A DNA stretch of 64,000 bases from JL08 sp963765555 (lineage in GTDB: Bacteria; Pseudomonadota; Alphaproteobacteria; Rhodobacterales; Rhodobacteraceae), in NCBI GenBank assembly GCA_963765555.1, contig CAVXWX010000008.1, positions 62,001 to 126,000 on the forward strand, read 5' to 3'. The position numbers and the translations under genes were made by a program. The stretch's first letter is position 1. Each line of letters opens with the position of its first letter. Positions 25,921 through 36,724 of this stretch are shown one piece after another. The notes beneath the pieces were generated by a model. The model saw only the letters and a list, made by a program, of their open reading frames with translations, did no database searches and was not told the DNA's origin.

Positions 25921-26846
25921 CACCGCAAACCCGCCTGTTTTTCATCGCAATTCTGGTTCTGCTGGGGTTGGGGTGGGGGGCAACCATCCCGATGACCAAA
26001 CTGGCGGTCAGCACGGGCCATCAACACTTCGGCCTTATTTTCTGGCAATTGGTGATCGGGGCGACCTTGATGGCGGGCCTGTCGCTTTTGCGCGGGCGCA
26101 GATTGCCGCTGGGGCGGGCACAGATCAAAACCTATCTTATCATCGCACTGATCGGCACCGTCATTCCCAACTCGGCCAGCTATCAGGCGATTGCCCATCT
26201 GCCCGCCGGGGTCATGTCGATCCTGTTGTCGCTGATCCCGATGCTGGCCTTTCCCATGGCGCTGGCTTTGGGGCAGGACCAGTTCAACGGGCGCCGTTTT
26301 TGCGGGCTGCTGTTCGGGCTTGCCGGTGTGATGGTTCTGATCGTGCCCGACGCATCACTGCCCGACCGCAGCGCGATCTGGTGGGTTCTGGTCGCTGTCG
26401 CGGGCAGCATCTGTTACGCGTTCGAAGGCAATTACGTGGCCCGATGGGGCACCGCAGGGCTTGACCCGATCGAAGTGCTGTTTGGCGCGTCGGTTGTTGG
26501 CGCGCTGATCGCGCTGCCTTTGGCGTTGGGCAGCGGGCAGTGGATCAACCCGTTTATTCCTTACGGCGTCGCGGAATGGGCGCTGATCGCATCGTCGCTG
26601 ATCCATGTGCTTGTCTATGCGGGATATGTCTGGCTGGTGGGCAGGGCCGGTCCGGTCTTTGCCGTGCAGGTCAGTTATCTGGTGACGGGGTTTGGCGTGA
26701 TCTGGTCTTTGATTGTGCTGAATGAAAGCTATTCACCTTACATCTGGATGGCCCTTGCGCTGATGTTTGCGGGTCTTTTTCTGGTTCAGCCGCGCCCCAA
26801 AGCAATCCTTGCTCCGGCCAAGCCGATGGGCGACAATGGGCTGTAA
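25917..26846 (+). CDS. DMT superfamily (EamA) transporter
   Basis: A 309-residue protein with ten predicted helices in two EamA repeats, starting at a GTG that overlaps the upstream stop. Substrate unknown; relatives export amino acids or metabolites. Confidence 0.9.
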   Translation: MTPQTRLFFIAILVLLGLGWGATIPMTKLAVSTGHQHFGLIFWQLVIGATLMAGLSLLRGRRLPLGRAQIKTYLIIALIGTVIPNSASYQAIAHLPAGVMSILLSLIPMLAFPMALALGQDQFNGRRFCGLLFGLAGVMVLIVPDASLPDRSAIWWVLVAVAGSICYAFEGNYVARWGTAGLDPIEVLFGASVVGALIALPLALGSGQWINPFIPYGVAEWALIASSLIHVLVYAGYVWLVGRAGPVFAVQVSYLVTGFGVIWSLIVLNESYSPYIWMALALMFAGLFLVQPRPKAILAPAKPMGDNGL

Positions 26847-26895
26847 AGAGAGGGCGGACCTTTGAAAAAAGACGTTCCAGAGCAACGGGTTATCG

Positions 26896-28675
26896 ATGCA
26901 GATTATTGAGCTTTCGCAAACCGCCAGTGCCATTGTCGCGCTGTGCGTTGTGGGCATTATGTTTTTGTTGTTCCTGCGTGAAACCCTGCCGACCGAGGTG
27001 GTCGCAATTGCCGGTGTCGCGCTCATGCTTGTCTTGGGCGTTTTGCCCTATGATGCGGCCCTGACCGTTCTGTCAAACCCTGCACCTTGGACCATCGGGG
27101 CGATGTTCATCATCATGGGGGCGCTTGTGCGCACCGGTGCGCTGGATGCCTTTACATCGGTGGCCGACCGGACGGCCAAATCAAACCCGACGATGGCCAT
27201 TGTGATGCTGATGGCGTTTGTCGTTCTGTCCTCTGCCGTGGTGTCGAACACGCCTGTGGTGGTGGTGATGATCCCGGTCTTCATCCAACTGGCCCGCACC
27301 CTGGGCATCAACGCATCAAAACTGCTGATCCCACTCAGCTATGCGGCCATTCTGGGCGGAACGCTGACACTGATCGGAACCTCGACAAACCTGCTGGTGG
27401 ACGGGGTTGCACGTGCACAAGGGCTGAAGCCGTTCACGATTTTCGAAGTGACGCCCCTTGGATTTGCGCTGGTGATCTGGGGCATGATCTATCTGCGGTT
27501 CATCGCGCCCATGCTGCTGCCCGACCGCGACAGTATTGGCAATCTGCTGTCGGACAAATCACGGATGAAATTCTTTACCGAAGCCGTCATTCCGCCCGAC
27601 AGCAACCTTGTCGGGCGCGAGGTTCTGGGCGTGCAATTGTTCAAACGCGACGGCGTGCGCCTGATCGACGTGATCCGTGGTGACGTGTCGCTGCGCCGCA
27701 ACCTCAAAGACGTCGTTCTTGAAGTGGGCGACCGTGTCGTTCTGCGCACGCAGATGACCGAATTGCTCAGCTTGCAGCGGGATAAGTCCCTCAAACGGGT
27801 CGATCAGGTATCGGCCGTAGAAACCGCCACGGTTGAGGTGTTGCTGACCCCCGCCTGTAAGATGGCAGGGCGCAGTCTGGGCTCGATGCGGTTGCGGCGG
27901 CGATATGGTGTCTACCCGTTGGCGGTGCACGGACGCAACCAGCGCTTTGGCCGCCAACTGGACGATATCGTGGTCAAGGTCGGGGATACGCTGCTGCTGG
28001 AAGGTGCGCCCGAAGACATCGCGCGTCTTGCCGCGGATATGGAACTGGCAGATGTATCGCACCCGTCGGCGCGCGCCTTCCGGCGCAGTCACGCGCCGAT
28101 TGTGATGGCGTCCCTGTTTGGCATCGTTGTTCTGGCCGCGTTCGGTGTCGCGCCGATTTTCTTTCTGTCCATTCTGGCGGTCGCTGTGGTGCTGGTCACC
28201 GGATGTATCGACGCGGAAGAGGCGTTTTCCTTTGTTGAAGGGCGTCTTTTGGCGCTGATCTTTTCGATGCTGGCGATCGGCGCGGCGCTGGATGCATCCG
28301 GCGCCGTTGCGCTGATCGTCGAGGCGATTGCGCCGGGGCTTGGCCTGCTGCCGCCGTTCCTGATTGTCTGGGCGATCTATCTGCTGACGTCGGTGCTGAC
28401 CGAATTGGTGTCGCAACAATGCGGTCGCCGTGGTTGTGACCCCGATTGCCATCGGTCTGGCCAGCGCCATGGGCATTGATCCGCGCCCGCTGGTTGTGGC
28501 CGTGATGATTGCCGCAAGCGCCTCTTTTGCCACGCCCATCGGCTATCAGACCAACACGCTGGTCTATGGCCCCGGCGGCTACCGGTTCACCGATTTCATG
28601 AAAGTGGGTATCCCCCTGAACCTGACCATCGGAATACTGGCATCAGCCCTTATTCCGTTCATCTGGCCGTTCTGA
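26896..28675 (+). CDS. SLC13-type anion permease with two TrkA_C domains, frameshifted
   Basis: About 592 residues after correction. Membrane helices flank a central cytoplasmic part with two TrkA_C/RCK-C domains (about 215-385), the layout of SAC1/YfbS-type DASS permeases linked to sulfate or dicarboxylate uptake. Signature segments 'VVSNTPVVVVMIP' and 'SASFATPIGYQTNTLVYGPG' are present. One extra base near 28414 interrupts 'TELVS-NNAVAV'. Convergent with a second permease of the same family. Confidence 0.88.
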
Positions 28676-28700
28676 CGGGACAGACGCGGACGGAGTGCAG

Positions 28701-28740
28701 CGCCGCGGGCCGCGGATAAGTATTTTTGAAAAGATGAAGG
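28701..28740. repeat. REP-like intergenic element (Rhodobacteraceae type)
   Basis: A GC palindrome (CCGCGGGCCGCGG) is followed by TAAGTATTTTTGAAAAGATGA. From memory, closely similar 'TATTTTTGAAAAGATGAA' units are common between genes in this family. It sits between two convergent genes; only one copy is in the window. Confidence 0.5.
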
Positions 28741-28775
28741 GCGGTGTTGCGGCGATGCGACGCCTGCGCGTTTTT

Positions 28776-30550
28776 CTACAGCGGCCAGAACACCAGGATC
28801 GCGGGGATGGACACGGCCACGACAATCACCTCGAGCGGCAGGCCGATCCGCCAGTAATCACCGAAATGATACCCGCCGGGGCCAAGGATCAGGGTGTTGT
28901 TCTTGTGCCCGATGGGGGTGAGGAACGCGGAAGAGGCGGCGATGGCGACCGCCATCAGGAACGGATCGGGGGACACGCTCAGCGACTGTGCCATCTGGAT
29001 ACCGACCGGTGCCGCTACAATGGTGGTGGCGGTGTTGTTGAGCACATCCGACAATGTCATCGTCACGACCATCAGCACTGTCAGGATCATCCAGGCGGGC
29101 ATGCCCTGGGTCAGATCGACAATCGCGCCCGCAATCAGTTCGGTGCCCCCTGCGCTTTCCAGTGCCGCGCCCAGCGGGATCATCGACCCCAACAGCACCA
29201 CAACCGGCCATTCGATATGGGTGTAAAGCTCGGACAGCGGGACAATTCTGGCCAGCACATAGGCGATGACCACAAGGCCAAGAGCAATCGGCAGATAGAT
29301 CAGGCCGAAACTGGCCGCTGCAACCGCCGCGCCGAACACGCCGATCGCCAGCCACACCTTGGAGTTTTCGGTGACGGCCAGACCGCGATCTGCCAGTGGA
29401 AGGCATCCCAGCCAGTCCGTGACATCGGTTGCCGTGTCGCGCGGGGTCAGCAGCAACAGGATATCGCCCGGTTTGATCACGGTCTTGCGCATTTCATTGG
29501 TGATGCGTGTGCCTTCGCGCGAAATGCCCATCAACACGGTGCGCTGGCGCCATGACAACCCGATGGACTGTGCGGTTTTGCCCGCGATGCGCGCGCTTTC
29601 GGTCACGACGACCTCGACTATATCAAGCCCCTCGGCATCCGCGTTCAACTGTTCGGACCGTTTGGCATCGGCAAAAGCCAGTTTGAGCGCTGTACGGAAT
29701 TCATCCAGCGCATCCGGCGTCGCCTCGAGCACAAGGGAATCGCCGGCCTTGCAGTACGGTGTTGCGTGCCGTGCCGTAGCGGCGTTTGCCATCGCGGATC
29801 AGGCCGAGGATCGCGACATCGCTGCTGTGCGCCACGTCATCCAGTTCGGCAAGACGCTGGCCGATGATCTTGGCCTCGTCGGGGACCACCAGTTCGGCGA
29901 TGTATTGTGCCAGATCGGCGGTTGATGTGGCCGCATCTTCGCGCGCGGGGATCAGGCGCCAGCCGATCAGCGCCACAAAAACCAGACCCGGCGATGGCGG
30001 CAATCCCGCCAACAGGCGCAAAATCGAACATTTTGAATGGTGCGCCCAACGCATCTTCGCGGATGGCGGCGATGATGATGTTGGGCGGCGTGCCGATCAG
30101 CGTGACCATACCGCCCAGAATCGTCGCAAAGCTGAGCGGCATCAGCGACAACCCGGGGCTGCGCCCGGCCTTGCGCGCGGTCTGCACATCGACCGGCATC
30201 AACAGGGCAAGGGCCGCAACATTGTTCATGAACGCCGACAACACGCCGCCAATGCCGCCCATGATCGCGATATGGCTGCCCAGCGAACGGGTGCTGTCCA
30301 CCAGCGTGCGGGTGATCAGAAACACCGCGCCCGACCGCACAAGCCCTGCCGACACCACCAGCACAAGCGCCACAATGATCGTGGCGGGGTGGCCAAAGCC
30401 CGAAAACGCATCCTTGATGGGCACAACCCCCAGAACCACACCCAGCATCAGCGCGGAAAACGCCACCAGGTCATAGCGGAAGCGCCCCCAGAGCAGCATG
30501 GCGAACACGGCGCCGAAAAGCGAGAACAGGATGATTTGGTCAAGTGTCAT
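28776..30550 (-). CDS. SLC13-type anion permease with TrkA_C domains, two frameshifts
   Basis: About 590 residues after removing one extra base near 29987 and one near 29751. Same architecture as its convergent neighbour: membrane helices, two TrkA_C domains in the middle (about 205-380), more helices, and the DASS signatures 'FMNNVAALALLMPV' and 'SSAFLTPIGHKNNTLILGPGGY'. The sequence differs much from the first permease, so it is not a recent duplicate. The ATG at 30550 (MTLDQII) is chosen. Confidence 0.88.
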
Positions 30551-30714
30551 ACACGTCAGATACCGCAAACCAGCGGCCATGTAACGGGCAATGAGTCAGG
30601 TTTTTCGCACCACCGGCAGATGTGATCCGGCAACGGGGGGATTGCCTCTCAGACACGCTCTGATTAAGACGTCGGCACCCGCGCTGACAACAGCAGACCA
30701 CATCGGAGAGTACC

Positions 30715-31455
30715 ATGGCCGGCCATTCCAAATGGGCAAATATCCAACACCGCAAGGACCGTCAGGATTCGGTGCGGTCCAAACTGTTTTCCAAGCTGAG
30801 CAAGGAAATCACCGTTGCGGCCAAAATGGGCGATCCCGACCCCGATAAGAATCCGCGCCTGCGCATGGCGGTCAAGGAAGGCAAAAGCCAGTCCTTGCCC
30901 AAGGATGTGATCGACCGCGCGATCAAGAAATCGCAGGCGGGCGAAGGCGATGATTACGAAGAAATCCGCTATGAAGGCTATGGCCCCAATGGCGTGGCCG
31001 TGATTGTCGAGGCGATGACAGACAACCGCAACCGCACCGCCAGCACCGTGCGCTCGACCTTTACCAAATGTGGCGGCAATCTGGGGGAAACCGGCAGTGT
31101 CGGGTTCATGTTCGACCGCAAGGGCGAAATCACCTATCCGGCGGAAGTGGGCGATGCCGACACCGTACTGATGGCCGCGATCGAGGCGGGGGCCGAAGAT
31201 GTGGAAAGCACCGAGGACGGGCACGTGATCTGGTGCGAGGACACGATCCTGAACGAAGTGTCGACCGCGCTTGAGGCGGAACTGGGCGAAAGTGACTCGA
31301 CCAAACTGGTCTGGCGTCCGACCACCACAACCGAAATGGATCTGGAGAGCATGCAGAAGCTGATGCGCCTGATCGATGCGCTGGAAGATGATGATGACGT
31401 GCAGCGCGTGACCACCAATTTCGAAGCCTCTGACGAGGTGATGGAGCAGCTTTAG
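30715..31455 (+). CDS. yebC: YebC/PmpR family protein
   Basis: A 246-residue protein matching YebC throughout: 'MAGHSKWANIQHRKDRQD', 'KEGKSQSLPKDVIDRAIKK', 'YEGYGPNGVAVIVEAMTDN', 'NLGETGSVGFMFDRKG'. The family was described as transcriptional regulators, and more recently as factors that rescue ribosomes stalled at proline-rich sequences. It stands alone, convergent with the nitroreductase. Confidence 0.95.
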   Translation: MAGHSKWANIQHRKDRQDSVRSKLFSKLSKEITVAAKMGDPDPDKNPRLRMAVKEGKSQSLPKDVIDRAIKKSQAGEGDDYEEIRYEGYGPNGVAVIVEAMTDNRNRTASTVRSTFTKCGGNLGETGSVGFMFDRKGEITYPAEVGDADTVLMAAIEAGAEDVESTEDGHVIWCEDTILNEVSTALEAELGESDSTKLVWRPTTTTEMDLESMQKLMRLIDALEDDDDVQRVTTNFEASDEVMEQL

Positions 31456-31469
31456 GGCCGGTCCGCCGC

Positions 31470-32162
31470 CTAATCCAGCACGGTCAGTATCTCTTCCAGC
31501 GGCTTCTTGATCTTGGCCACGCCGGGCACTGTTGCATCGGCTGCCGGATGGCCGACCGCAATGATCATCGTCGGCTTTTCCGACGCGGGCCGCCCCAAGG
31601 CAGCGTTCAGAAACTTCATCGGGTTTGGCGTATGGGTCAGGCTGCACAATCCGGCATGGTGCAGCGCGGCCAGCAGGAACCCCGTCGCGATGTTCACGCT
31701 TTCGGGCACATAATAGTTCTTGTAGCGCGTGCCGTCGTCAAATTCGCCCCAGCGCTGGGCAAAAACGATGATCAGCCATGGCGCGATGGTCAGGTGCGGT
31801 TTGTTGGCGGTCGTTCCGATCGGTTCCAGCGCCTTGATCCATTCATCGCCGCCGCCGCCTTCGTAAAATCGGCGCTCTTCTTCTTCCGCCTCTGCGCGGA
31901 TGCGCTGTTTCAGTGCCGGATTTGACACCGCAACAAAATGCCAGGGCTGGTGGTTTGCGCCCGATGGCGCCGATCCGGCGGTGCGGATACAGGCTTCGAT
32001 CACATCGCGCGGCACAGGGCGGTCGGTATAGTCGCGCACCGAATGGCGCTGGCGCATCTTGTCGTAAAAGGCCTGCGCGGCCTCTCGCATTTGCGCATCA
32101 CTCATGTCGGCCCGGTCGGGCAGGGGATGGGGCGCATAGGTCAGCGCGTCTTTCGCGAACAT
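31470..32162 (-). CDS. Nitroreductase family FMN oxidoreductase
   Basis: A 230-residue flavoenzyme with the FMN-binding motif 'RHSVRDYTDRPVP' (about 39-51), 'SAPSGANHQPWHFV' and a C-terminal 'AVGHPAAD'. It resembles the BluB/iodotyrosine deiodinase branch in having a long insert with 'EWIKALEPIGTTANKPHL'. Substrate not determined. Confidence 0.88.
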   Translation of the reverse strand: MFAKDALTYAPHPLPDRADMSDAQMREAAQAFYDKMRQRHSVRDYTDRPVPRDVIEACIRTAGSAPSGANHQPWHFVAVSNPALKQRIRAEAEEEERRFYEGGGGDEWIKALEPIGTTANKPHLTIAPWLIIVFAQRWGEFDDGTRYKNYYVPESVNIATGFLLAALHHAGLCSLTHTPNPMKFLNAALGRPASEKPTMIIAVGHPAADATVPGVAKIKKPLEEILTVLD

Positions 32163-32223
32163 TGCGATGTCTCCTGTGGGTCGGGCACAGTGTGGCGGGC
32201 GCGCGCAGAAGGTGCAAGACAGC

Positions 32224-33114
32224 TTAGTGCGGGATCAGCGCAAGGCGTGCCGCCCGTTTGATCGCATTGGTCAGCGGCGCAAGCGCGGGGGCCATGATGC
32301 GGCTGACCTGCCAGTAAAGCGGCGTGTCCAGCGGCAGATCGGGGGCCAGCGCAACCAGCGCGCCGGATGCGATGTGATGGCGCACCAGCGGTTCGGGGTT
32401 CATCCCCCAGCCAAGGCCCGCCAATGCCCCGTCGACAAACGCGTGGGTCGACGGCAGCACATGTTTGGGCGGTGACAGTTTGCGCCCCGTCAGGGTTTTG
32501 ATCCAGCGATGCTGCAACTGGTCTTTCTGGTTGAATGTCATCATCGGGGCGCGGGCAAATGTCTCGGCGCTCAGCCCCTTGGCAAACCAGCGCGTGGCAA
32601 AGACGGGGCTGGCGGTTGCGATATAACGCAATGATCCCAACGGGATACTGTCATGACCCGTCACTGGCGCGGCGCGGGATGTGATGGCGGCGTTAACTGC
32701 GCCACGGCGCAACCAGTCGGCGCTGTGATCCTGATCGTCAATCACCAGATCAAAGCCAAGATCGGGCACCGCCGCCAGCGCGGGGATCACCCATGTGCCC
32801 AGCGAATCCGCGGGCAATGCAAAGCGCACGGTTGTCAGATTATCCCCCTGTTGCGGCGACAGATCACGCGCCAGTTGCGCCTCGAGCAGGGACACATCTT
32901 CGGCATGTTTGGCCAGACGGCGGCCCAGTGGCGTGGCCTGCGCGGGCGGGCCGCGTTGCACCAGCGTCGCGCCCATCCGGTCTTCCAGCGCCTTCACCCT
33001 TTGCGAGACGGCAGAGGGCGTGACGCGCAGGTCGGCCGCCGCCTGATCAAAGCTGCCCGATCGCAGAATGGCGCAGAGCGCGGCCAGTTGGTTGGGATCA
33101 ATCTGCATTAGCAT
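32224..33114 (-). CDS. argP: LysR family regulator ArgP/LysG
   Basis: About 296 residues with an N-terminal winged HTH (about 7-65: 'ALCAILRSGSFDQAAADLRVTPSAVSQRVKALE'). The divergent lysE-type exporter gene marks it as an ArgP/LysG activator, which in other bacteria responds to lysine or arginine. The start may be the ATG at 33114 or, two codons later, at 33108. Confidence 0.88.
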   Translation of the reverse strand: MLMQIDPNQLAALCAILRSGSFDQAAADLRVTPSAVSQRVKALEDRMGATLVQRGPPAQATPLGRRLAKHAEDVSLLEAQLARDLSPQQGDNLTTVRFALPADSLGTWVIPALAAVPDLGFDLVIDDQDHSADWLRRGAVNAAITSRAAPVTGHDSIPLGSLRYIATASPVFATRWFAKGLSAETFARAPMMTFNQKDQLQHRWIKTLTGRKLSPPKHVLPSTHAFVDGALAGLGWGMNPEPLVRHHIASGALVALAPDLPLDTPLYWQVSRIMAPALAPLTNAIKRAARLALIPH

Positions 33115-33116
33115 AT

Positions 33117-33131
33117 CTTAACACTGATAAG
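33117..33131. promoter_or_regulatory. Candidate ArgP/LysG operator
   Basis: CTTAACACTGATAAG has the T-N11-A palindromic form of LysR boxes and lies between the divergent regulator and exporter genes. Confidence 0.5.
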
Positions 33132-33201
33132 TTTCTTTAACTTGAGTAATGCGGAAACAGAGCATAGTCAAACCCGCACCCGAAGAAGGACCGACCATAA
33201 A

Positions 33202-33801
33202 ATGTATGATGCTTTTCTGCCCGGCTTTGCGCTGAGCCTGTCGTTGATATTGGCGATTGGCGCGCAAAACGCCTTTGTCCTGCGACAGGGGTTGCATCGT
33301 TCGCATGTGTTCTGGGTGTGTCTGACCTGCGCGGTGTCCGATGCGGTGCTGATCACGGCGGGGGTGGCCGGATTTGGCCTTTTGGCGCAAAAGGTGCCGT
33401 GGTTCGAACCGCTGATGCGGTATGGCGGCGCTGCGTTTCTGATCTGGTACGGGGCGCTGAATTTCCGCGCGGCGTGGCGGGGCGGCGTGGCGCTGGCCAG
33501 TACGGGGCGCGACGGGCAATCCTTGCGCGCGGCCCTGCTGACGGTTCTGGCGCTGACATGGCTGAACCCGCATGTCTATCTGGATACGGTTGTTCTGTTG
33601 GGGTCGATCTCGGCGCAATATGACAATCGCGTGGCATTCGGTGCGGGCGCGGTCACGGCCAGCTTCACGTTTTTCTTCGCGCTGGGCTATGGCGCGCGCC
33701 TGCTGGCCCCGTTTTTTGCCAACCCGCGCGCGTGGCAGGTGCTGGACGCGATCATCGGGCTGACGATGTGGGCCATCGCGGCCAAATTATTATCCATGTG
33801 A
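33202..33801 (+). CDS. LysE/ArgO family amino acid exporter
   Basis: A 199-residue inner-membrane protein with about six helices and the family motif 'LAIGAQNAFVLRQGL' near the N-terminus. It exports lysine or arginine in characterised cases. The ATG at 33202 follows a weak AAGGA. Its divergence from an ArgP-like regulator is the classic arrangement. Confidence 0.92.
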   Translation: MYDAFLPGFALSLSLILAIGAQNAFVLRQGLHRSHVFWVCLTCAVSDAVLITAGVAGFGLLAQKVPWFEPLMRYGGAAFLIWYGALNFRAAWRGGVALASTGRDGQSLRAALLTVLALTWLNPHVYLDTVVLLGSISAQYDNRVAFGAGAVTASFTFFFALGYGARLLAPFFANPRAWQVLDAIIGLTMWAIAAKLLSM

Positions 33802-33840
33802 CATCTTGCAGTTGCTTGGCGAATGGGTGTTCATGCGGCC

Positions 33841-34747
33841 ATGACATCTCCCACTCTGACACGGCCTGCCCTTGGCGTATTCTGGATGCTTGTGACCGGC
33901 CTGTGCTTTGTGGCGGTGACGGCACTGGTCAAGGTATCTGGGGCCGCGTATCCCTGCGCCCGAAGCGGCGTTTTTGCGTTATCTTCTGGGGCTTGTGTTC
34001 CTGATCCCGATGATCCGGCCATTGCTGCGCGCGCGGGTCAGCCGCCGCCAGTGGACATTGTTCGGTGCGCGCGGTGCCGTGCATTCCATCGGCGTGATGC
34101 TGTGGTTTTTCGGGATGACCCAGATCCCGCTCGCCGAGGTGACGGCGATGAATTACCTGTCGCCGGTCTATGTGACGATCGGCGCGGCGCTGTTTCTTGG
34201 CGAAAAACTGGCCATGCGGCGTATTCTGGCGGTAGCGGCGGCGCTGCTGGGCGCGCTGATCATCCTGCGCCCCGGATTTCGCGAGGTGAACATGGGCCAT
34301 CTGGCGATGCTGTTCGCCGCCGTCGTGTTTGCCGCGTCCTACCTGTTGGCCAAAATCCTGACGGATGAATTGTCGCCCGTGGTTGTGGTTGCGATGCTGT
34401 CGGTCTGGGTAACGGTCGGGCTTGCGCCTTTTGCGGCGGCCGTCTGGGTCACGCCGACACTGTGGGAACTGGGGCTGTTATTTGCTGTCGCCTGTTTTGC
34501 CACGGCGGGGCATTACACGATGACACTGGCGTTTCAGGTGGCCCCGATGACGGTGACACAGCCGGTCACGTTCCTGCAACTGGTCTGGGCGGTGACGCTG
34601 GGCGCGGTCGTGTTTGGCGAACCGGCAGACGGATGGGTGGTGCTGGGTGGCGCGATCATCATGGGATCGATCAGTTTCCTGACATGGCGCGAAGCAGTGT
34701 TGAAGCGCCGCGTCGTTGCACCACCCGCACCGGCGACCAAGGTCTAG
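33841..34747 (+). CDS. DMT superfamily (EamA) transporter, frameshifted
   Basis: About 301 residues with ten predicted helices in two EamA repeats. One extra base near 33945 separates the first 35 codons; its removal gives 'VKVSGARIPAPEAAFLRYLL', normal for the family. Substrate unknown. Convergent with choV. Confidence 0.85.
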
Positions 34748-34768
34748 GCCAGACGTGGCGCGCGGCGT

Positions 34769-35801
34769 TTATCCGCGCGGGTCCAGCAGTTTCGCAAGAA
34801 TACCGTCTTTGGTGATCTGGCCCAAAATCTGTCCGGCGCCATCCTGCACCGCAATCGGTGCCGCGACCGAATTGATCTGCGCCATCACATCGCGAATATC
34901 GGCATCCGGCGCAACGGTTTGCTTGGCAGCGGCGGTTGCCGGTTCCATCACGTCGCGCGCGCACAGAACGCCCAGCGGGTTCATATGGGCAACGAAATCG
35001 GCCACATAGTCGGTCGCGGGTTGGCGAAAAAATCTCTTGCGGGGTGCCGCATTGCACGATGCGCCCGCCTTCCATGATGGCGATGCGGTTGCCGATCTTG
35101 AACGCTTCGTCCAGATCGTGGCTGACAAAGATGATCGTGCGTTTCAGCGCGCGTTGCAAATCCAGCAATTCATCCTGCAGCCGGGTGCGGATCAGCGGAT
35201 CAAGCGCCGAAAACGGTTCGTCCATCAACAGGATCGGCGCATCGGTGGCAAAGGCGCGCGCCAGCCCGACGCGCTGTTGCATCCCGCCCGACAACTCGCC
35301 CACCTTGCGATCGGCCCAGTCCGACAGGCCGACAAGTTCAAGCTGCTGATCGGTCTTTTCGCGGCGTTCGGCCTTGTCCATCCCGCCCAGTTCCAGCCCC
35401 AGCCCGACATTTTCGCGCACTGTGCGCCACGGCAGCAGCCCGAATTGCTGAAACACCATCGCAACACGAATTCAGCCGGATTTTGCGCAGCGTGTCCGCA
35501 TCGGCGTTGGTCACATCGACCAGCCCGTTTTCACCGCGTACCTGCACCTGTCCGCGCACAACGGGGTTCAACCCGTTGACCGCGCGCAACAGGGTGGATT
35601 TGCCCGAACCCGACAGGCCCATCAGCACCAGAATTTCGCCCTCTTCCACGGTCAGCGAACAATTGTGCACGCCCAGAACCTGCCCGGTTTCACTCTTGGA
35701 TCTCACCGCGTTCCTGCCCCGCATCCATCAGCGGCAGGGCGGTTTGCGGCTTGTCGCCAAAGACGATGGAAACATCGTCGAAATTCGACAGCGACTGCCA
35801 T
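34769..35801 (-). CDS. choV: Choline/glycine betaine ABC transporter ATPase, four frameshifts
   Basis: ATPase of the choline importer. Walker A 'GLSGSGKST', signature 'LSGGMQQRVGLARA', Walker B 'ILLMDEPFSALD' and C-terminal CBS domains ('MAQINSVAAPIAV', 'GILAKLLDPRG') typical of ProV/OpuAA ATPases are all present. One extra base each near 35782, 35696, 35469 and 35029 breaks the frame; the corrected product is about 343 residues. The ATG (35801) overlaps the choW stop as TAATG. Confidence 0.85.
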
Positions 35802-36636
35802 TATTTCTGCTCCATCCGCAGCATCCGGTCCAGCATGATGGCCACAACCACGATGATAAACCCGCTTTCAAATCCAAGCGCGGTGTTCACCTGGTTCAGC
35901 GCGCGCACCACCGGCACGCCCAGCCCGTCGGCCCCGACCAGTGCGGCGATCACCACCATCGACAGCGACAGCATGATGGTCTGGTTCAGGCCGGTCATGA
36001 TCTGCGGCAGGGCATAGGGCAGTTCGACCTTCCAAAGCGTCTGGCGCGGGGTGGCCCCGAACGCCTGCGCCGCCTCCAGCAGAGGGTTGCGGTGTGGATG
36101 TGACCCCCAGATGGGTCAGCCGGATCGGCGCGGGCAGCACAAAGATCACCGTGGCAATCAGGCCGGGCACCATGCCGATGCCGAAAAACACGATGGCGGG
36201 GATCAGATAGACAAAGGTGGGCAGCGTCTGCATCAGATCCAGCACGGGGCGCATCACCTGATAAAGCTTGGGCCGGTGCGCAGCGGCAATGCCGATGGGC
36301 ACACCCACCCCCATGCAGACCACGCAGGCCGACAGGACCAGCGTCAGGCTTTCGGTGGTTTCTTCCCAATAGCCCTGATTCAGGATGAACAGGAACCCCA
36401 GCGCGATCAGCGCGGTCGGTTTCCAACTGCGCTGCAACAGATAGGTCAGCGCGGCAAAGGCGGCGACCATGATCAACGGGTGCGGCGTTTGCAGAACCCA
36501 GAGGATGCGCGTCGATCAGCGCTTCCATCGCCTCGGACAGGCCGTCAAAGAACCACGCGCCGTTGGTTTGCAGCCAGTCGAACAGGCCGGCGGCCCATTT
36601 GCCAATCGGGATTTTCTGATCAGTCAGCCATTCCAT
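35801..36636 (-). CDS. choW: Choline/glycine betaine ABC transporter permease, two frameshifts
   Basis: Membrane component of the importer, about 277 residues after removing one extra base near 36507 and one near 36083. It has six to seven helices and the binding-protein-dependent permease loop 'EAAQAFGATPRQTLWKVELPYALPQI', which docks on the ATPase. It follows choX with an intercistronic hairpin and overlaps choV. Confidence 0.87.
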
Positions 36637-36689
36637 AGCGGGCCTTTATCGTTGTGGGGTGGCTGCGCAGGGCGCAAGAGGCAAAACGA

Positions 36690-36716
36690 AGCGGCCCGCA
36701 GAATGTGCGGGCCGCT
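36690..36716 (-). promoter_or_regulatory. Intercistronic hairpin between choX and choW
   Basis: AGCGGCCCGCA (36690-36700) pairs perfectly with TGCGGGCCGCT (36706-36716) around a 5-nt loop, shortly after the choX stop; TTTT follows a few bases later on the transcribed strand. It should act as a partial terminator or 3'-end stabiliser that raises binding-protein mRNA over permease mRNA. Confidence 0.7.
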
Positions 36717-36724
36717 TGCGTGTC

